DNA from: Syntrophobacterales bacterium
GTDB taxonomy: Bacteria > Desulfobacterota > Syntrophia > Syntrophales > UBA5619
NCBI GenBank assembly: GCA_019429105.1
Contig: JAHYJE010000019.1
Span: forward strand, 1-64,000
Reading direction: 5' to 3'
DNA: 64,000 bases
Part shown: piece after piece, positions 50,520 through 60,893 of the stretch
Layout: every line of letters starts with the position of its first letter
Numbering within the stretch: position 1 is the stretch's first letter
Program-made: the position numbers and the translations under genes
The notes under the pieces: generated by a model
Told to the model about the DNA's origin: nothing
Databases searched by the model: none
The model's input: only the letters and a program-made list of their open reading frames with translations

Positions 50520-53500
50520 ATGGGCGGTTTCAACATTTATTGGGGAAACAGGCTGGAAACGCTCGCGGATGCGCTTGCCGATGTCATGCATACTCCGCTT
50601 TTAAATCCCTGCCAAAGCGAGATTGTCGTTGTCCAGAGCAAGGGGATGCAGCACTGGGTTTCGCTGCGTTTGGCAGAGAAAAACGGCGTCTCTGCGAATG
50701 TCCGCTTTCCCTTTCCGCGTGCTTTTCTTTACGAAAGCGGGGTTAAGCTCGCCGGGATCTCGATCGGCGACGAGTATGACCCCGATATCCTGACATGGCG
50801 AATTATGGAGGCCCTGCCGCCCTGCCTGAGCGATCCCCTTTATATCGAAATCCGGAACTACCTTGCCGATGATCCCGGCGGCTTGCGGGCATACCAGTTC
50901 TCCTCAATGCTGGCCATGGCTTATGATCGTTATCTGGTCTATCGTCCGGAGACCATTGCCGCCTGGGAAAAGGGCGACGGCTCGACAGGCGAAGAACAGT
51001 GGCAGGCAGACATGTGGAGAAAAATCCGCGCCGCCTGCCGGGCTGAGCATATCGGCGGCCTGCGCGCAACTATTGCCAGTAAAATAAACCAGCAGACGGT
51101 GCGCCCGCTTCTTCCTGAGCGGATCGCGATATTCGGCATCTCCAATCTGCCCCCCCTGTATCTGGACATCTTTAAGCTTCTTTCCCGGTCAATTAAGATA
51201 AATGGATTTTTCTTGAACCCCAGCCGGGAGTTCTGGACGGATATACGTTCGGAACGGGAGATGGGGATGATGGTAAAGCGGGTGCGGGAAAATACGTCCT
51301 GGAAAACAGCCACCAGCGATGATCTTTACCTGCAGCGGGGTAACAAACTGCTTTCCTCTTTTGGCCGTTGCGGTCGGGATTTTTATGCGCAGCTTTTCCA
51401 GTTTTCCTTCGATATTACCGATAAATTTTCCGAGCCAGGGGAAAATGCCCTTTTAGAGATCGTTCAGTCGGACATCCTGAATCTGCGTGAACGCGGCGTT
51501 GACGCCCCCGCAGTTATGCTGTCTTCGTGCGACAAATCAATCCAAATCCATTCCTGCCATAGTCCTCTGCGGGAAGTAGAGGTGCTTTACGATCAGCTCC
51601 TGGAAATGTTTTCCCGGGAACCGGGGCTTTTGCCGAAGGATGTCGTTGTCATGTCGCCCCGGATAGAAGCATACGGGTCGTTTATCGAGGTAGTTTTTGG
51701 AGGCAGGGAGATTCCCTTCAGTATTGCTGATCGGGGGCTGACCAGGGGAAATTCCTTTGTTCAGGCGCTGCTTGCCGTTCTGGAGCTTCTGAAAGGCCGC
51801 TTCGTGCTTGCCGATGTTATGGCGCTGCTCGATTTTCCTCCCGTAAGAAGACGCTTTGGAGCGGGAGAGCAAGAGGTGGAGCTGATGCGCCGCTGGGCAG
51901 TGGAATCGGGAATTCGTTGGGGGACGGACGCCCTCGATCGTAAAATGTCCGGCCTGCCTGCTACCGGTGAAAATACCTGGCAAATGGGGATGGAGCGTCT
52001 GCTGTTAGGGTATGCATTGCCCGGCGCTGCGGGCATGTTTGCCGGAATTGTGCCGTATGGAGACATCGAAGGCAGCGACGGGGAAGTCCTGGGACGATTT
52101 ATTTCCTTCGTTGAAACGATAATTTCGCTTCGCAAGACCCTTATGGCGCCCCGTTCCCTGAAAGCGTGGTCGCTTTCGTTCTTGTCAATGATCGACTCCC
52201 TTTTTGCATCATCCGGCGGCCAGAACGACGAAGAAGACCTTCACCTTTTGCGCAAACAAGTCGAAGAGACAGGGGCCATCGAAAACAGGGCCATGTTCAC
52301 TGGAAATGTTGAATTTTTAACGGCAAAAGCTCTTCTTCGGAATTATCTCCAGAAAACCATTCATCCTTACGGATATCTGCGGGGCGGGGTTACATTCTGC
52401 TCGCTGCTGCCGATGCGGAGTATTCCTTTTCGGATTGTCTGCCTGCTCGGAATGAACAGCGGCGATTTTCCTCGGCGCTCTGCCGCCGTTGATTTCGATC
52501 TGATGGCCAGAAAACCGCGGCCCGGGGACCCCTCGCAAAGGGACGAGGATCGCTACCTGTTTTTGGAGGCGCTGCTGTCCGCCCGTAAAACATTTTACAT
52601 AAGTTATACCGGACTCAGCAGCGAAGACAACAGCATCATTCCCCCGTCCGGTGTGGTAGCGGAGCTGCTTGACTGTCTGGAGGAGGGATTCAGCGCCGAG
52701 GCGGGGACACTGCAGGAACAACTGTTCACATTGCACCATTTGCAGGCATTTCATCCCGAATATTTCTCTAATAGCTCAAAACTGTTCAGCTATTCCCGGG
52801 AAAATCTGGGAGCGGCCCGGGCGCTCATTATGGACATTAATCTTCGATTTATGGACATTAATCTTCGATTTCAGGAGCGCCGGTTAAAGGAACAGTTTTT
52901 TACCGACCCGCTTTCCGAACCGGAGGAGGGTTGGCGGGAAGTCGGCATTGCCAATTTGCAGTCATTTTTCAGCAATCCGTCGCGATATCTTTTGAAACAG
53001 AGGATTGGCCTTACCTTCGAAAACGGGTATGAAATACTGCCCGAAAAAGAGCTGTTCCGCATGGGTGGGCTTGCAGGATTCCAGACGGCGGAAACCATGC
53101 TGGAGCATGCCCTTCAAGGAGGGGACCTGCAGGAACTTTATCCCGTCTTGACGGCGGCGGGGAATCTTCCTCACGGAACCATCGGTTTCTGCGAATATGA
53201 ATCACTGGCCGGCGAGGTAAACGAATTGGTAGAATTATTGAAAACCATTCCCGGCTGGGGGAAGAAAGCGAAAATCGATTTTCATAAAATGATGGTTGAC
53301 GTTGATTTGGGGATCGCCGGACTGCGGGTGACCGGAAGGTTGAAATATCTGACCGAATCGGGTCTTCTGAAGTACCGGTTTGGTAAAATTCGCGCCCGGG
53401 ATTTACTCGGAGGCTGGATTGAGCTGTTGCTGATCTCCGTTGCCGAGGAGGGATTCTCACTGCCGGCGCTTTTTTTCGGGAGAGAGGGGGGATGGGTTCT

Positions 53501-53822
53501 GGCACGACCTGAAAATCCGGCGGCTCTCCTGGAAGAACTTCTCGGTCTGTACTCCGCCGGCCTGCGTCGGCCGCTGCCCTTTTTCCCGGAGACGTCTCTC
53601 GGCTATGCCGAGGCTATTTTTGCAGGAAAAAGTGAAGAGGAGGCACTGAGGCGGGCGATGGCAACCTGGGATGACAAGAAATATGCCTATGGGGAGATTA
53701 ACGACCCCTATTGCCAGCGATGCTTCGGCGATGAACCGCCTTTCAGGGACGGTGCGTTTCAGAAAACGGCGCTCATGGTTTTCCAGCCGCTTCTTGGCAG
53801 CAAAAAGAGGGTGGAAAGATGA
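50520..53822 (+). CDS. recC: Exodeoxyribonuclease V gamma subunit (RecC)
   Basis: A 1100-residue protein, similar in length to E. coli RecC. Its N-terminus (FNIYWGNRLETLADALADVM, then VVVQSKGMQHWVSLRLAE) and the inactive helicase-like and nuclease-like domains are those of RecC. RecC splits the duplex and scans for Chi. A 21-bp in-frame tandem duplication (52830-52871) doubles the heptapeptide MDINLRF in a helical linker, apparently tolerated. The gene overlaps recB by 4 bp. RecD is not encoded in this window. Confidence 0.9.
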   Translation: MGGFNIYWGNRLETLADALADVMHTPLLNPCQSEIVVVQSKGMQHWVSLRLAEKNGVSANVRFPFPRAFLYESGVKLAGISIGDEYDPDILTWRIMEALPPCLSDPLYIEIRNYLADDPGGLRAYQFSSMLAMAYDRYLVYRPETIAAWEKGDGSTGEEQWQADMWRKIRAACRAEHIGGLRATIASKINQQTVRPLLPERIAIFGISNLPPLYLDIFKLLSRSIKINGFFLNPSREFWTDIRSEREMGMMVKRVRENTSWKTATSDDLYLQRGNKLLSSFGRCGRDFYAQLFQFSFDITDKFSEPGENALLEIVQSDILNLRERGVDAPAVMLSSCDKSIQIHSCHSPLREVEVLYDQLLEMFSREPGLLPKDVVVMSPRIEAYGSFIEVVFGGREIPFSIADRGLTRGNSFVQALLAVLELLKGRFVLADVMALLDFPPVRRRFGAGEQEVELMRRWAVESGIRWGTDALDRKMSGLPATGENTWQMGMERLLLGYALPGAAGMFAGIVPYGDIEGSDGEVLGRFISFVETIISLRKTLMAPRSLKAWSLSFLSMIDSLFASSGGQNDEEDLHLLRKQVEETGAIENRAMFTGNVEFLTAKALLRNYLQKTIHPYGYLRGGVTFCSLLPMRSIPFRIVCLLGMNSGDFPRRSAAVDFDLMARKPRPGDPSQRDEDRYLFLEALLSARKTFYISYTGLSSEDNSIIPPSGVVAELLDCLEEGFSAEAGTLQEQLFTLHHLQAFHPEYFSNSSKLFSYSRENLGAARALIMDINLRFMDINLRFQERRLKEQFFTDPLSEPEEGWREVGIANLQSFFSNPSRYLLKQRIGLTFENGYEILPEKELFRMGGLAGFQTAETMLEHALQGGDLQELYPVLTAAGNLPHGTIGFCEYESLAGEVNELVELLKTIPGWGKKAKIDFHKMMVDVDLGIAGLRVTGRLKYLTESGLLKYRFGKIRARDLLGGWIELLLISVAEEGFSLPALFFGREGGWVLARPENPAALLEELLGLYSAGLRRPLPFFPETSLGYAEAIFAGKSEEEALRRAMATWDDKKYAYGEINDPYCQRCFGDEPPFRDGAFQKTALMVFQPLLGSKKRVER
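52830..52871 (+). repeat. 21-bp in-frame tandem duplication inside recC
   Basis: Bases 52830-52850 and 52851-52871 (less the one-base phase) are the same 21-mer, starting ATGGACATTAATC. The product carries MDINLRF twice. Perfect identity suggests a recent slippage event or a polymorphic copy number. Confidence 0.93.
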
Positions 53823-56800
53823 AAGACAATAAGTTTTTCAGGGGGGAGTTTGACCCCCTCAACGCCCCCATGCAAGGCGCGAACCTTATTGAAGCCGGAG
53901 CTGGAACAGGAAAGACCCATGCCATTACGGTAATTTACCTGCGCCTTTTGATAGAAGCGGGTTTATCGGTAAAGGAGATACTTGTTGTCACATACACCGT
54001 TGCCGCGACCAACGAACTTACCGATAGAATCCGCAAGGTCATAAGCGCCGCGCTCAGAGTATTGAAAAACGACACGGGAGCGGACGGTTTTCTTGCCGGG
54101 CTTTCCCGAAAATTGGCAAAAGCCGAGGAACGAGCAAGGGCGGTTGAACGGTTGACCAGGGCGCTTGCCGATTTCGACGAGGCGGCAATTTACACGATCC
54201 ACAGCTTTTGCCGACGGGTGTTGCAGGAAAATGCATTCGCGAGCGGCGAGCTTTTTGATACGGAGCTGATAACCGACGACCTGAAGCTCAGGGAAGAGAT
54301 AGTGGAGGATTTCTGGAGGAGGAATTTCTACGAAACCTCTCCTGAATTTGCCGCCTATGCGCTGAATCGTAAAATCGATCCGCTCAGCCTGCTTAAATTT
54401 TCTCGAAACAGTCACATTTCCGAGGATTTGCTGATACTCCCGGAAACGGCGCCGCCCGTTCCGGAAAGGCAGGAATCTCTTGTCGCCGATTTGCAACAGA
54501 GGTTGTCCGAGCTGCGCGATCAGTGGCCTTCCTTTCGCGGAGAGTCGGCAAAACTTCTCATGAATCCGGCGTTGAAAAAAAATATTTACGGCGAAAGGGT
54601 TGCATCGCTGATCGCGGAAATGGACATTTTTCTTTCTCCGGGGGCGCCGTCGCTTTTTCCCGGCGACTTCTTCAAGAAATTTTCCGCCGCCTTTATCGCT
54701 GCGGCGGCACGCAAGGGGACAACCCCTCCGGAACATCCATTTTTTGAGCTGTGCCGGCAAATATTGTCCCTTTCCGGGAAATTGCAGGAAATTCTGGAGA
54801 AACGTCTGCTTTATGTAAAGAGGGAATTGCTGCTGACGCTGACAAAAGAGCTGCCGCTGAAAAAACAGGAGCACAATGTTCAATATTTTGACGATTTACT
54901 CCTCCGCCTCCGGCATGCCCTTTTCCGAAATGGGGGGAAACAGTTGACGGCGGTTCTCCGCAAACAGTACAGAGCCGCGCTGATTGACGAGTTTCAGGAT
55001 ACCGACCCGGTTCAATACGCAATCTTTTCAGAGGTCTTTCGCAACGTCGGGAACATCCTTTTTCTGATTGGCGATCCCAAACAGGCTATTTACAGCTTTC
55101 GCGGCGCGGACATTTTTGCCTATCTGGCAGCGGGCCGAGAGGTGGATTCTATTTATACCCTCACGGCCAACTGGCGCTCCGAACCTACCCTGATCAAGGC
55201 CGTAAACACGCTCTTTTCCAGGCGAACGGCGCCGTTTGTTTTTCCGGAGATCGAGTATCGGGACGCCTCATCCGGACGTGATTGTTTTTTAAATAAATTA
55301 AGTATTGATGGCATCGATGATCAACCCATGAAGTGTTGGTTAATAGATGCCGGAGAGGGAAAACCTCTGTCCCGGGGCATTGCCCGGCCCCGGATCGCCA
55401 GAGCTCTTGCCGCTGAAATTGCAAGACTCATTGTTTCCGGCACAGAGGGAAAGGCTGCCATCGGCAAGCGGGGGGTGCAGGCAGAGGATATTGCGATCAT
55501 TGTTCGTACAAACCCGGAGGCGATCCTCTGCCGGGATGCCCTTGCCGAACTGAAAATACCGACCGTTCTGCATAGTGCCGAAAACGTTTTTTCTTCGCAT
55601 GAGGCGACGGAAATGGAGCGTTTTCTGTTAGCCGTCCGTTTTCCGGATCGGGATGATCTTATGCTGGCAGCGCTGGCAGCCGATATTATCGGGTATGATC
55701 TCCAGGCGCTCTGCGCCCTGAAGGCTGATGAAATCCTCTGGGAAGATTGGCATCAGAAATTCCAGCGTTATCACGAATTATCGGAGAACGCCGGATTATT
55801 GAAGATGTTCCGATTTTTTATCGATCGGGAGGGCGTAAGGGAGCGGCTGCTTTCGTTTGCCGGGGGAGAACGTCGTTTGACAAACCTCCTGCACATAGCC
55901 GAGGTGCTGCAAAAAGAGGCGGAAGAGAAAAATATGACCCTGGATATTCTTCTCCAATGGTTTGCCCGGAAGCTGGACAATCCGGCTGGGGAGGAACATC
56001 AGCTTCGTCTGGAGACCGACAGCGCCGCGGTGGAGATCGTGACGATCCACAAGAGCAAGGGGCTGCAATACCCGATTGTTTTTTGTCCCTTTCTCTGGGG
56101 GGGATTAAGGGAACCGGAAGCGCCGCTTTTCTATCATGAGCCGGCACGCGGGCAGGTCTGCGATCTGGGCTCTGACGAATATCCCGCCCATCTGCGGCAG
56201 ACCAGAAAAGAGCTGCTTGCCGAAGAAATACGCCTCTTCTACGTAGCCCTGACAAGGGCTGTAAATAGTTGTACCTTTGTCTGGGGATGGATCAACAAAG
56301 CGGGAACATCCGCGCCCGCTTATCTTTTACATGGCCCAGAAGACGGGGAAGATGAGGATATTGTGACGGCTACGGCAAAAAATTATCATGGTCTCTCCGA
56401 TGATTCTGTCCGCGCCCGAATGCAGGAGATAGCCGCCGCGTCGCAAGGGGCGATTAAGCTCTCGCCGCTGCCGGATTGCGAGCAAATAACCGCGTTGCCG
56501 TGTCCGTCTGCTGTCGCAGAGCCGCAATGCAGGGAGTTTGACGGGGTGATCGACCGTTCCTGGCGGGTGGCCAGTTTTTCCTATCTTGCCGGAGGCGGGG
56601 GACAAGCCGACGAGTATCCCGATCGCGACGCTGTGGACAATCCCCAGGTAGCGTTTTCCGAACGGGAGGGGGAGATAGACGAAGATGATCCGATCATGAA
56701 TTTCCCCCCCGGCAGCCGCTCCGGTGTTCTTCTCCACGAAATACTTGAACAATGCGATTTCACCAAAGCGCCTGAGCCCGCCCTCGGGGATGCGGTTTTC

Positions 56801-57535
56801 GTAAAACTGCGCGAAAACGGTTTTAATCCCGGTTTGCAGGGTACTGTTCTGGAAATGATCGACCGGGTTATCCACCACCCGTTGATTATTATGAACATTC
56901 ACCGTCGCCCTCCGGACATCTCGGACGGGGGGGCATCCGGAGAACTTATCGCCGAGATGGGCAGTGACAGAGACAAACAGGTTGAAAAACAGGAGATTAT
57001 CCGCTTATCCGAAATTGGGACGCAACATCGTCTGAACGAACTCGAATTCTACTTTCCGTTGAAGAATCTCTCCCGGGACAGGCTGAGGGATATTTTCAGC
57101 GAAAGCGGAGTTTTTGCAGAACCCCCCCGGCCTGATGACTTTATTTACTCGCTGAGGCGCATCCAGTTCGAACCTCTGCGCGGATTCATGAAGGGGTTTA
57201 TGGATATGGTTTTTAACTGGCAGGGGCGTTGGTTTCTGGTGGACTGGAAATCCAATTTTCTCGGCAAAAGCCGACTTGATTACAGGCGCGACAAACTTCC
57301 CGCGGCCATGGCCGAGCATAAATACATGCTGCAATACTACATCTATCTGTTGGCGTTGCACGCATATCTGAAGCTGCGGCAGCCAGATTACGACTATCGC
57401 CGCCATTTCGGAGGGGTTTTCTACCTTTTTCTGCGGGGGATGAACCCTGCCTGGGGAGGAGAATACGGCGTATATTACGACCGTCCCGCACCGGAGAGTC
57501 TATTTTTTCTCAGCCGTGAGTTAATGGGCGTCTAA
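53819..57535 (+). CDS. recB: Exodeoxyribonuclease V beta subunit (RecB)
   Basis: A 1238-residue UvrD-type 3'-5' helicase with nuclease domain. Walker A IEAGAGTGKTHAI (about 23-35), motif Ia VVTYTVAATNEL, helicase DEFQDTDPVQ, GDPKQAIYSFRGAD, and the VEIVTIHKSKGLQYPIVF motif V are complete. The C-terminal RecB nuclease has the GFMDMVF aspartate and LVDWKSN Asp/Lys. RecBC loads RecA at double-strand breaks. It overlaps recC by 4 bp. No recD follows: the next gene is a polyphosphate phosphotransferase with its own promoter. Confidence 0.93.
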   Translation: MKDNKFFRGEFDPLNAPMQGANLIEAGAGTGKTHAITVIYLRLLIEAGLSVKEILVVTYTVAATNELTDRIRKVISAALRVLKNDTGADGFLAGLSRKLAKAEERARAVERLTRALADFDEAAIYTIHSFCRRVLQENAFASGELFDTELITDDLKLREEIVEDFWRRNFYETSPEFAAYALNRKIDPLSLLKFSRNSHISEDLLILPETAPPVPERQESLVADLQQRLSELRDQWPSFRGESAKLLMNPALKKNIYGERVASLIAEMDIFLSPGAPSLFPGDFFKKFSAAFIAAAARKGTTPPEHPFFELCRQILSLSGKLQEILEKRLLYVKRELLLTLTKELPLKKQEHNVQYFDDLLLRLRHALFRNGGKQLTAVLRKQYRAALIDEFQDTDPVQYAIFSEVFRNVGNILFLIGDPKQAIYSFRGADIFAYLAAGREVDSIYTLTANWRSEPTLIKAVNTLFSRRTAPFVFPEIEYRDASSGRDCFLNKLSIDGIDDQPMKCWLIDAGEGKPLSRGIARPRIARALAAEIARLIVSGTEGKAAIGKRGVQAEDIAIIVRTNPEAILCRDALAELKIPTVLHSAENVFSSHEATEMERFLLAVRFPDRDDLMLAALAADIIGYDLQALCALKADEILWEDWHQKFQRYHELSENAGLLKMFRFFIDREGVRERLLSFAGGERRLTNLLHIAEVLQKEAEEKNMTLDILLQWFARKLDNPAGEEHQLRLETDSAAVEIVTIHKSKGLQYPIVFCPFLWGGLREPEAPLFYHEPARGQVCDLGSDEYPAHLRQTRKELLAEEIRLFYVALTRAVNSCTFVWGWINKAGTSAPAYLLHGPEDGEDEDIVTATAKNYHGLSDDSVRARMQEIAAASQGAIKLSPLPDCEQITALPCPSAVAEPQCREFDGVIDRSWRVASFSYLAGGGGQADEYPDRDAVDNPQVAFSEREGEIDEDDPIMNFPPGSRSGVLLHEILEQCDFTKAPEPALGDAVFVKLRENGFNPGLQGTVLEMIDRVIHHPLIIMNIHRRPPDISDGGASGELIAEMGSDRDKQVEKQEIIRLSEIGTQHRLNELEFYFPLKNLSRDRLRDIFSESGVFAEPPRPDDFIYSLRRIQFEPLRGFMKGFMDMVFNWQGRWFLVDWKSNFLGKSRLDYRRDKLPAAMAEHKYMLQYYIYLLALHAYLKLRQPDYDYRRHFGGVFYLFLRGMNPAWGGEYGVYYDRPAPESLFFLSRELMGV

Positions 57536-57682
57536 GAACAAATCATTGACCCCAACACCTTTATGAACAGTAAGCTCCCCGTTCGTCAAAATATCCTGAC
57601 TGCTTCGCCAAGCCGCTATCCACCTACAAACTATTGAGAGCTTACAGCAGCTTTAACGAAGCGTTAACTTGCAGCAGTCCGG

Positions 57683-57711
57683 TTGTTTCTATTATGAAAA
57701 TAGTGTATATA
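57683..57711 (+). promoter_or_regulatory. Promoter of pap
   Basis: TTGTTT (57683-57688) and TATATA (57706-57711) at 17 bp spacing, 37 bp before the pap start. The preceding 150 bp after recB hold no other feature that I can support. Confidence 0.5.
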
Positions 57712-57747
57712 ACATTCATATCTTACGCAAAACTGAGAGGAACCGAT

Positions 57748-59229
57748 ATGTTTGAATCAGCCGAGCTTGGACACAAGATTGACAGACAGACTTTCGATCG
57801 CGACGTTCCCGGGTTGCGCGAGGATCTGTTGAATGCCCAGTATGATCTTTTCCGGAGCGGAAAGTTTTCCGTGCTCATTGTTGTCGGCGGGGTCGATGGG
57901 GCAGGCAAGAGCGAGACGGTCAGCGTCCTGAATGAATGGATGGATCCCCGGCACATCCAGACTCACGCCTTCCCTGAACCTTCCGATGAGGAGCGGGAGC
58001 GGCCGTACATGTGGCGTTTCTGGCGGGCGCTCCCGCCGAAGGGCAGTACAGGTATTTTTTACGGCGCCTGGCATTCCGCGCCGATAGTCGGAAGAGTGCT
58101 GGGTAACTTGAAATCCTCCCAGCTCGATCAGGCGACCGAAGAGATCATCCGGTTTGAGCGGATGCTCAGTGATGAAGGAACGCTGATTCTGAAATTCTGG
58201 TTTCATCTTTCCAAAGAACAGCAGAAAAAACGCCTCAAGGAGCTCCAGAAGGATCCTCGTTCGCGCTGGCGGGTTACCGACAGTGACTGGGAGCGTTTCA
58301 AAAGTTATGACAAATTCCGGAAAATATCAGAACATTTTCTGAGAAAAACAAGTTCCGCAGAAGCGCCCTGGATGGTTGTGGAAGGGCTTGACCATAATTA
58401 CCGCAGTCTGACAGTTGGTAAGCGGCTGCTGCAGGCTGTCCGCGAAAGGCTTAACGAAAACTCTCTTTGCTGTTCGTCTGACGGTAAAATACCCCCGATT
58501 CCACCCCAGATAGACGGCAAGGACGTCCTTACCGCTTTGCCCACCGCAAGGGCAATAAGTAAGGGAAGGTATGAAAAAGAGCTGGAGAGCTGGCAGGGAC
58601 GTCTTAATACCCTTACGCGTCATCCCGGATTCAGAAAGTTTTCTGTCGTTCTGGTTTTTGAGGGTCAGGACGCGGCAGGGAAGGGCGGCGCTATCCGGCG
58701 GGTAATGGGGGCGCTCGACGCCCGCATCTATCAGGGAATTCCCGTTGCCGCTCCCACCGAAGAGGAAAGGGCCCAGCCCTATCTCTGGCGTTTCTGGAGG
58801 CATATTCCTCGTCTCGGACACTTTGCGATCTTCGATCGCTCCTGGTATGGCCGGGTGCTGGTTGAAAGGGTGGAAGGGTTCTGCTCTGAAAGCGATTGGG
58901 CGCGCGCCTATTCCGAAATAAATGATTTTGAGCTGCAACTCGTCCGTAACAAGGCGATTCTCGTTAAGTTCTGGTTGCAGATAAACAAGGATGAACAACT
59001 AAGAAGATTCAAGGAACGGGAAAAGACTTCGTTCAAGCGCTTCAAAATTACCGAGGAAGACTGGCGAAACAGGGAAAAATGGGATCTGTACCACACGGCG
59101 GTCTGCGACATGGTTGACAGAACATCGACGGAGATCGCCCCGTGGCGAATAGTGGTTGCCGACAACAAGTATGCCGCGCGCATCGATATTTTGAAAACGG
59201 TTGTCAAGAATATTGAAGCGGTTTTATAA
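57748..59229 (+). CDS. pap: Polyphosphate:AMP phosphotransferase (fused PPK2 class II)
   Basis: I start it at the ATG at 57748 (after GAGAGG), giving 493 residues, the usual length of Pap; a longer frame would add an unrelated tail. Two PPK2 domains are fused. The N-terminal one has GGVDGAGKSET (about 47-57), the C-terminal one FEGQDAAGKGGAIRRV (about 304-319), with lid motifs ERPYMWRFWR and AQPYLWRFWR. In known Pap enzymes only the C-terminal half is catalytic and transfers phosphate from polyphosphate to AMP, making ADP. Convergent to the CHAD-HD-ppk1 genes. Confidence 0.93.
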   Translation: MFESAELGHKIDRQTFDRDVPGLREDLLNAQYDLFRSGKFSVLIVVGGVDGAGKSETVSVLNEWMDPRHIQTHAFPEPSDEERERPYMWRFWRALPPKGSTGIFYGAWHSAPIVGRVLGNLKSSQLDQATEEIIRFERMLSDEGTLILKFWFHLSKEQQKKRLKELQKDPRSRWRVTDSDWERFKSYDKFRKISEHFLRKTSSAEAPWMVVEGLDHNYRSLTVGKRLLQAVRERLNENSLCCSSDGKIPPIPPQIDGKDVLTALPTARAISKGRYEKELESWQGRLNTLTRHPGFRKFSVVLVFEGQDAAGKGGAIRRVMGALDARIYQGIPVAAPTEEERAQPYLWRFWRHIPRLGHFAIFDRSWYGRVLVERVEGFCSESDWARAYSEINDFELQLVRNKAILVKFWLQINKDEQLRRFKEREKTSFKRFKITEEDWRNREKWDLYHTAVCDMVDRTSTEIAPWRIVVADNKYAARIDILKTVVKNIEAVL

Positions 59230-59248
59230 GTCTTTTGTTTAAGTCCCG

Positions 59249-60856
59249 TTACGCTTCCGGAGGTTTTTCTGCTCCCAGCGCTTTGGTCAGTTTCAGAACG
59301 GTCGCCGGGCGGTCGAATTGTTTCCAGATTTCCATAAACTCGGATTGTTTGGCACGGGCGATCTCCTGCTGGAGCTGATGTATCTCTCCGAGGATAAATA
59401 TTAGCCGCGGCTCCATCACGCTTCCCCTCCATTTTTTCAGAAGGCCAGAGATCAGTTCCTTAGTAAAAACGGTATCCTGAAGTTCTCCCAGACAATCCTG
59501 TATTTTTACCGCATCCGTGATAAAAGAAGCAAGGGCGCCGTCAAAAGCTGGGTTGAAGAATTCGGATGTGTAACGCAGTTTCTTGAATTGAATACGTAAC
59601 TTATGAAAATATCTCATTCGTGGCTTTAACAATAGACGGTTACCCCGGGAAATAACCTTGTTGAAAAGCCCGAAAATGACCGAAGGGGCAATTTCCCCCA
59701 CCTTCGCAAGAGCTAAGGGGGCAAGCGGGTGAATAGCCGGCTGTCTTGTTATGAATGTTGACATCCTGAGCGAAAAAATGCGCCAACGGGTTGTCGATAG
59801 TCCATCCCTGAGCTCGGCCAGGAGGGTGGATCGTTCCTGCTGAATCTGCCGGATAAGGATTTCCAGAACCCTTTGCGGAGCGAGCGTAATCTCGTTTTTG
59901 AACTTGTTCAAGTTAAGCGAAAAAACGTCGAGATCACGAACCGCGCCAAAAAGCGAGCCGAGCCAGAGGAGTTCACCGGAAAAATATTCCGCGCTTCTTT
60001 GGGGAACAGCGTCCGCGAAGAGTCGCAGCAGTGATCTCATCCGGCGTGTCGCCACACGCGCCTGGTGGACAAACTCGGTGTCGATGTCCGCCAGTGTTCC
60101 GGGGATGTTTTCCTGAAGCCGGCCAAGCTGGAACGAAAGGATCTTTTTTACGGCAAGATCGAGGCGGTCATCGGTGTTCACGGTTAGCTCGGCGGGAGGA
60201 TTCTTGGCCGGGAAACTGATGCCGAGACGTTCGATTGCCGTCTCTAAAATTGACTGCGGGCAGGGGGAAAGGACGAATTTTTCAGTGATGTTTTTCGTCA
60301 TTGCCTCCAATGTCGCCGCTGTTCCCTTTGCAAAGTCGAGTGCAATTTCGCAGAGGCGACCGGAAGCTGGTTTCTGGAACCCCTCAGCCCGAAACGCGGA
60401 GGAAACGAAGGCAATTTCCACCACTGTGCCGTCAGGATGGACAACTTTGAAGGTACGCCGCCGGGCGCGGACGGCGATGTGTCCCAGAAGACGGCGGGGG
60501 TAGATAATTTCCGCAATCTTTCCATTTATGTCCGTTTCCTTTATATCCCATGGCGCCCCGGTCTTTTCCCCCGCTGCGCACTCAATCTCCGAACGTTCCG
60601 CCGAATCACCCTTTATTGGTCCAAGGATTTTCAGCGTGTAATGGGCCTTTCCTGCCGTGCGACAAAAACGCAGCGACAAACCGTGTCTGAAGAGACGCCA
60701 GTCGAACGTATCGAGATAAAGATCCTCCTGGGTGATTGTTCGCTGTGTTTGGATTTCGCAACCCAGCGCACCAAGCGAAGCGAGAATGGCCTGCTCCATT
60801 CCGGAATTTGGCAGGAGGAACCTGTATTCGTCTTTCTTCAGCGTTTTGGCTTTCAT
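59249..60856 (-). CDS. CYTH-CHAD domain protein
   Basis: A 535-residue protein. The N-terminal CYTH domain (about 8-210) belongs to the triphosphate tunnel fold, but its first motif is not the usual ExExK; a basic RRLLGHIAVRARRRTFKV segment is present. The CHAD domain (about 230-520) has FVHQARVATRRMRSLLRLF and FHKLRIQFKKLRYTSEFF helices whose conserved His and Arg residues bind polyphosphate. CHAD proteins target polyphosphate granules. Its place in a cluster with pap and ppk1 supports a function in polyphosphate handling. Confidence 0.88.
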   Translation of the reverse strand: MKAKTLKKDEYRFLLPNSGMEQAILASLGALGCEIQTQRTITQEDLYLDTFDWRLFRHGLSLRFCRTAGKAHYTLKILGPIKGDSAERSEIECAAGEKTGAPWDIKETDINGKIAEIIYPRRLLGHIAVRARRRTFKVVHPDGTVVEIAFVSSAFRAEGFQKPASGRLCEIALDFAKGTAATLEAMTKNITEKFVLSPCPQSILETAIERLGISFPAKNPPAELTVNTDDRLDLAVKKILSFQLGRLQENIPGTLADIDTEFVHQARVATRRMRSLLRLFADAVPQRSAEYFSGELLWLGSLFGAVRDLDVFSLNLNKFKNEITLAPQRVLEILIRQIQQERSTLLAELRDGLSTTRWRIFSLRMSTFITRQPAIHPLAPLALAKVGEIAPSVIFGLFNKVISRGNRLLLKPRMRYFHKLRIQFKKLRYTSEFFNPAFDGALASFITDAVKIQDCLGELQDTVFTKELISGLLKKWRGSVMEPRLIFILGEIHQLQQEIARAKQSEFMEIWKQFDRPATVLKLTKALGAEKPPEA

Positions 60857-60893
60857 CTTTTTTCTCTGGTTTGGTGGATATCAAAGGGGAACG

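Noticed and set aside
57634-57747. N-terminal extension of Pap
   Set aside because: The later ATG at 57748 has a ribosome site, and the protein then has the family length; the promoter lies inside the extension.
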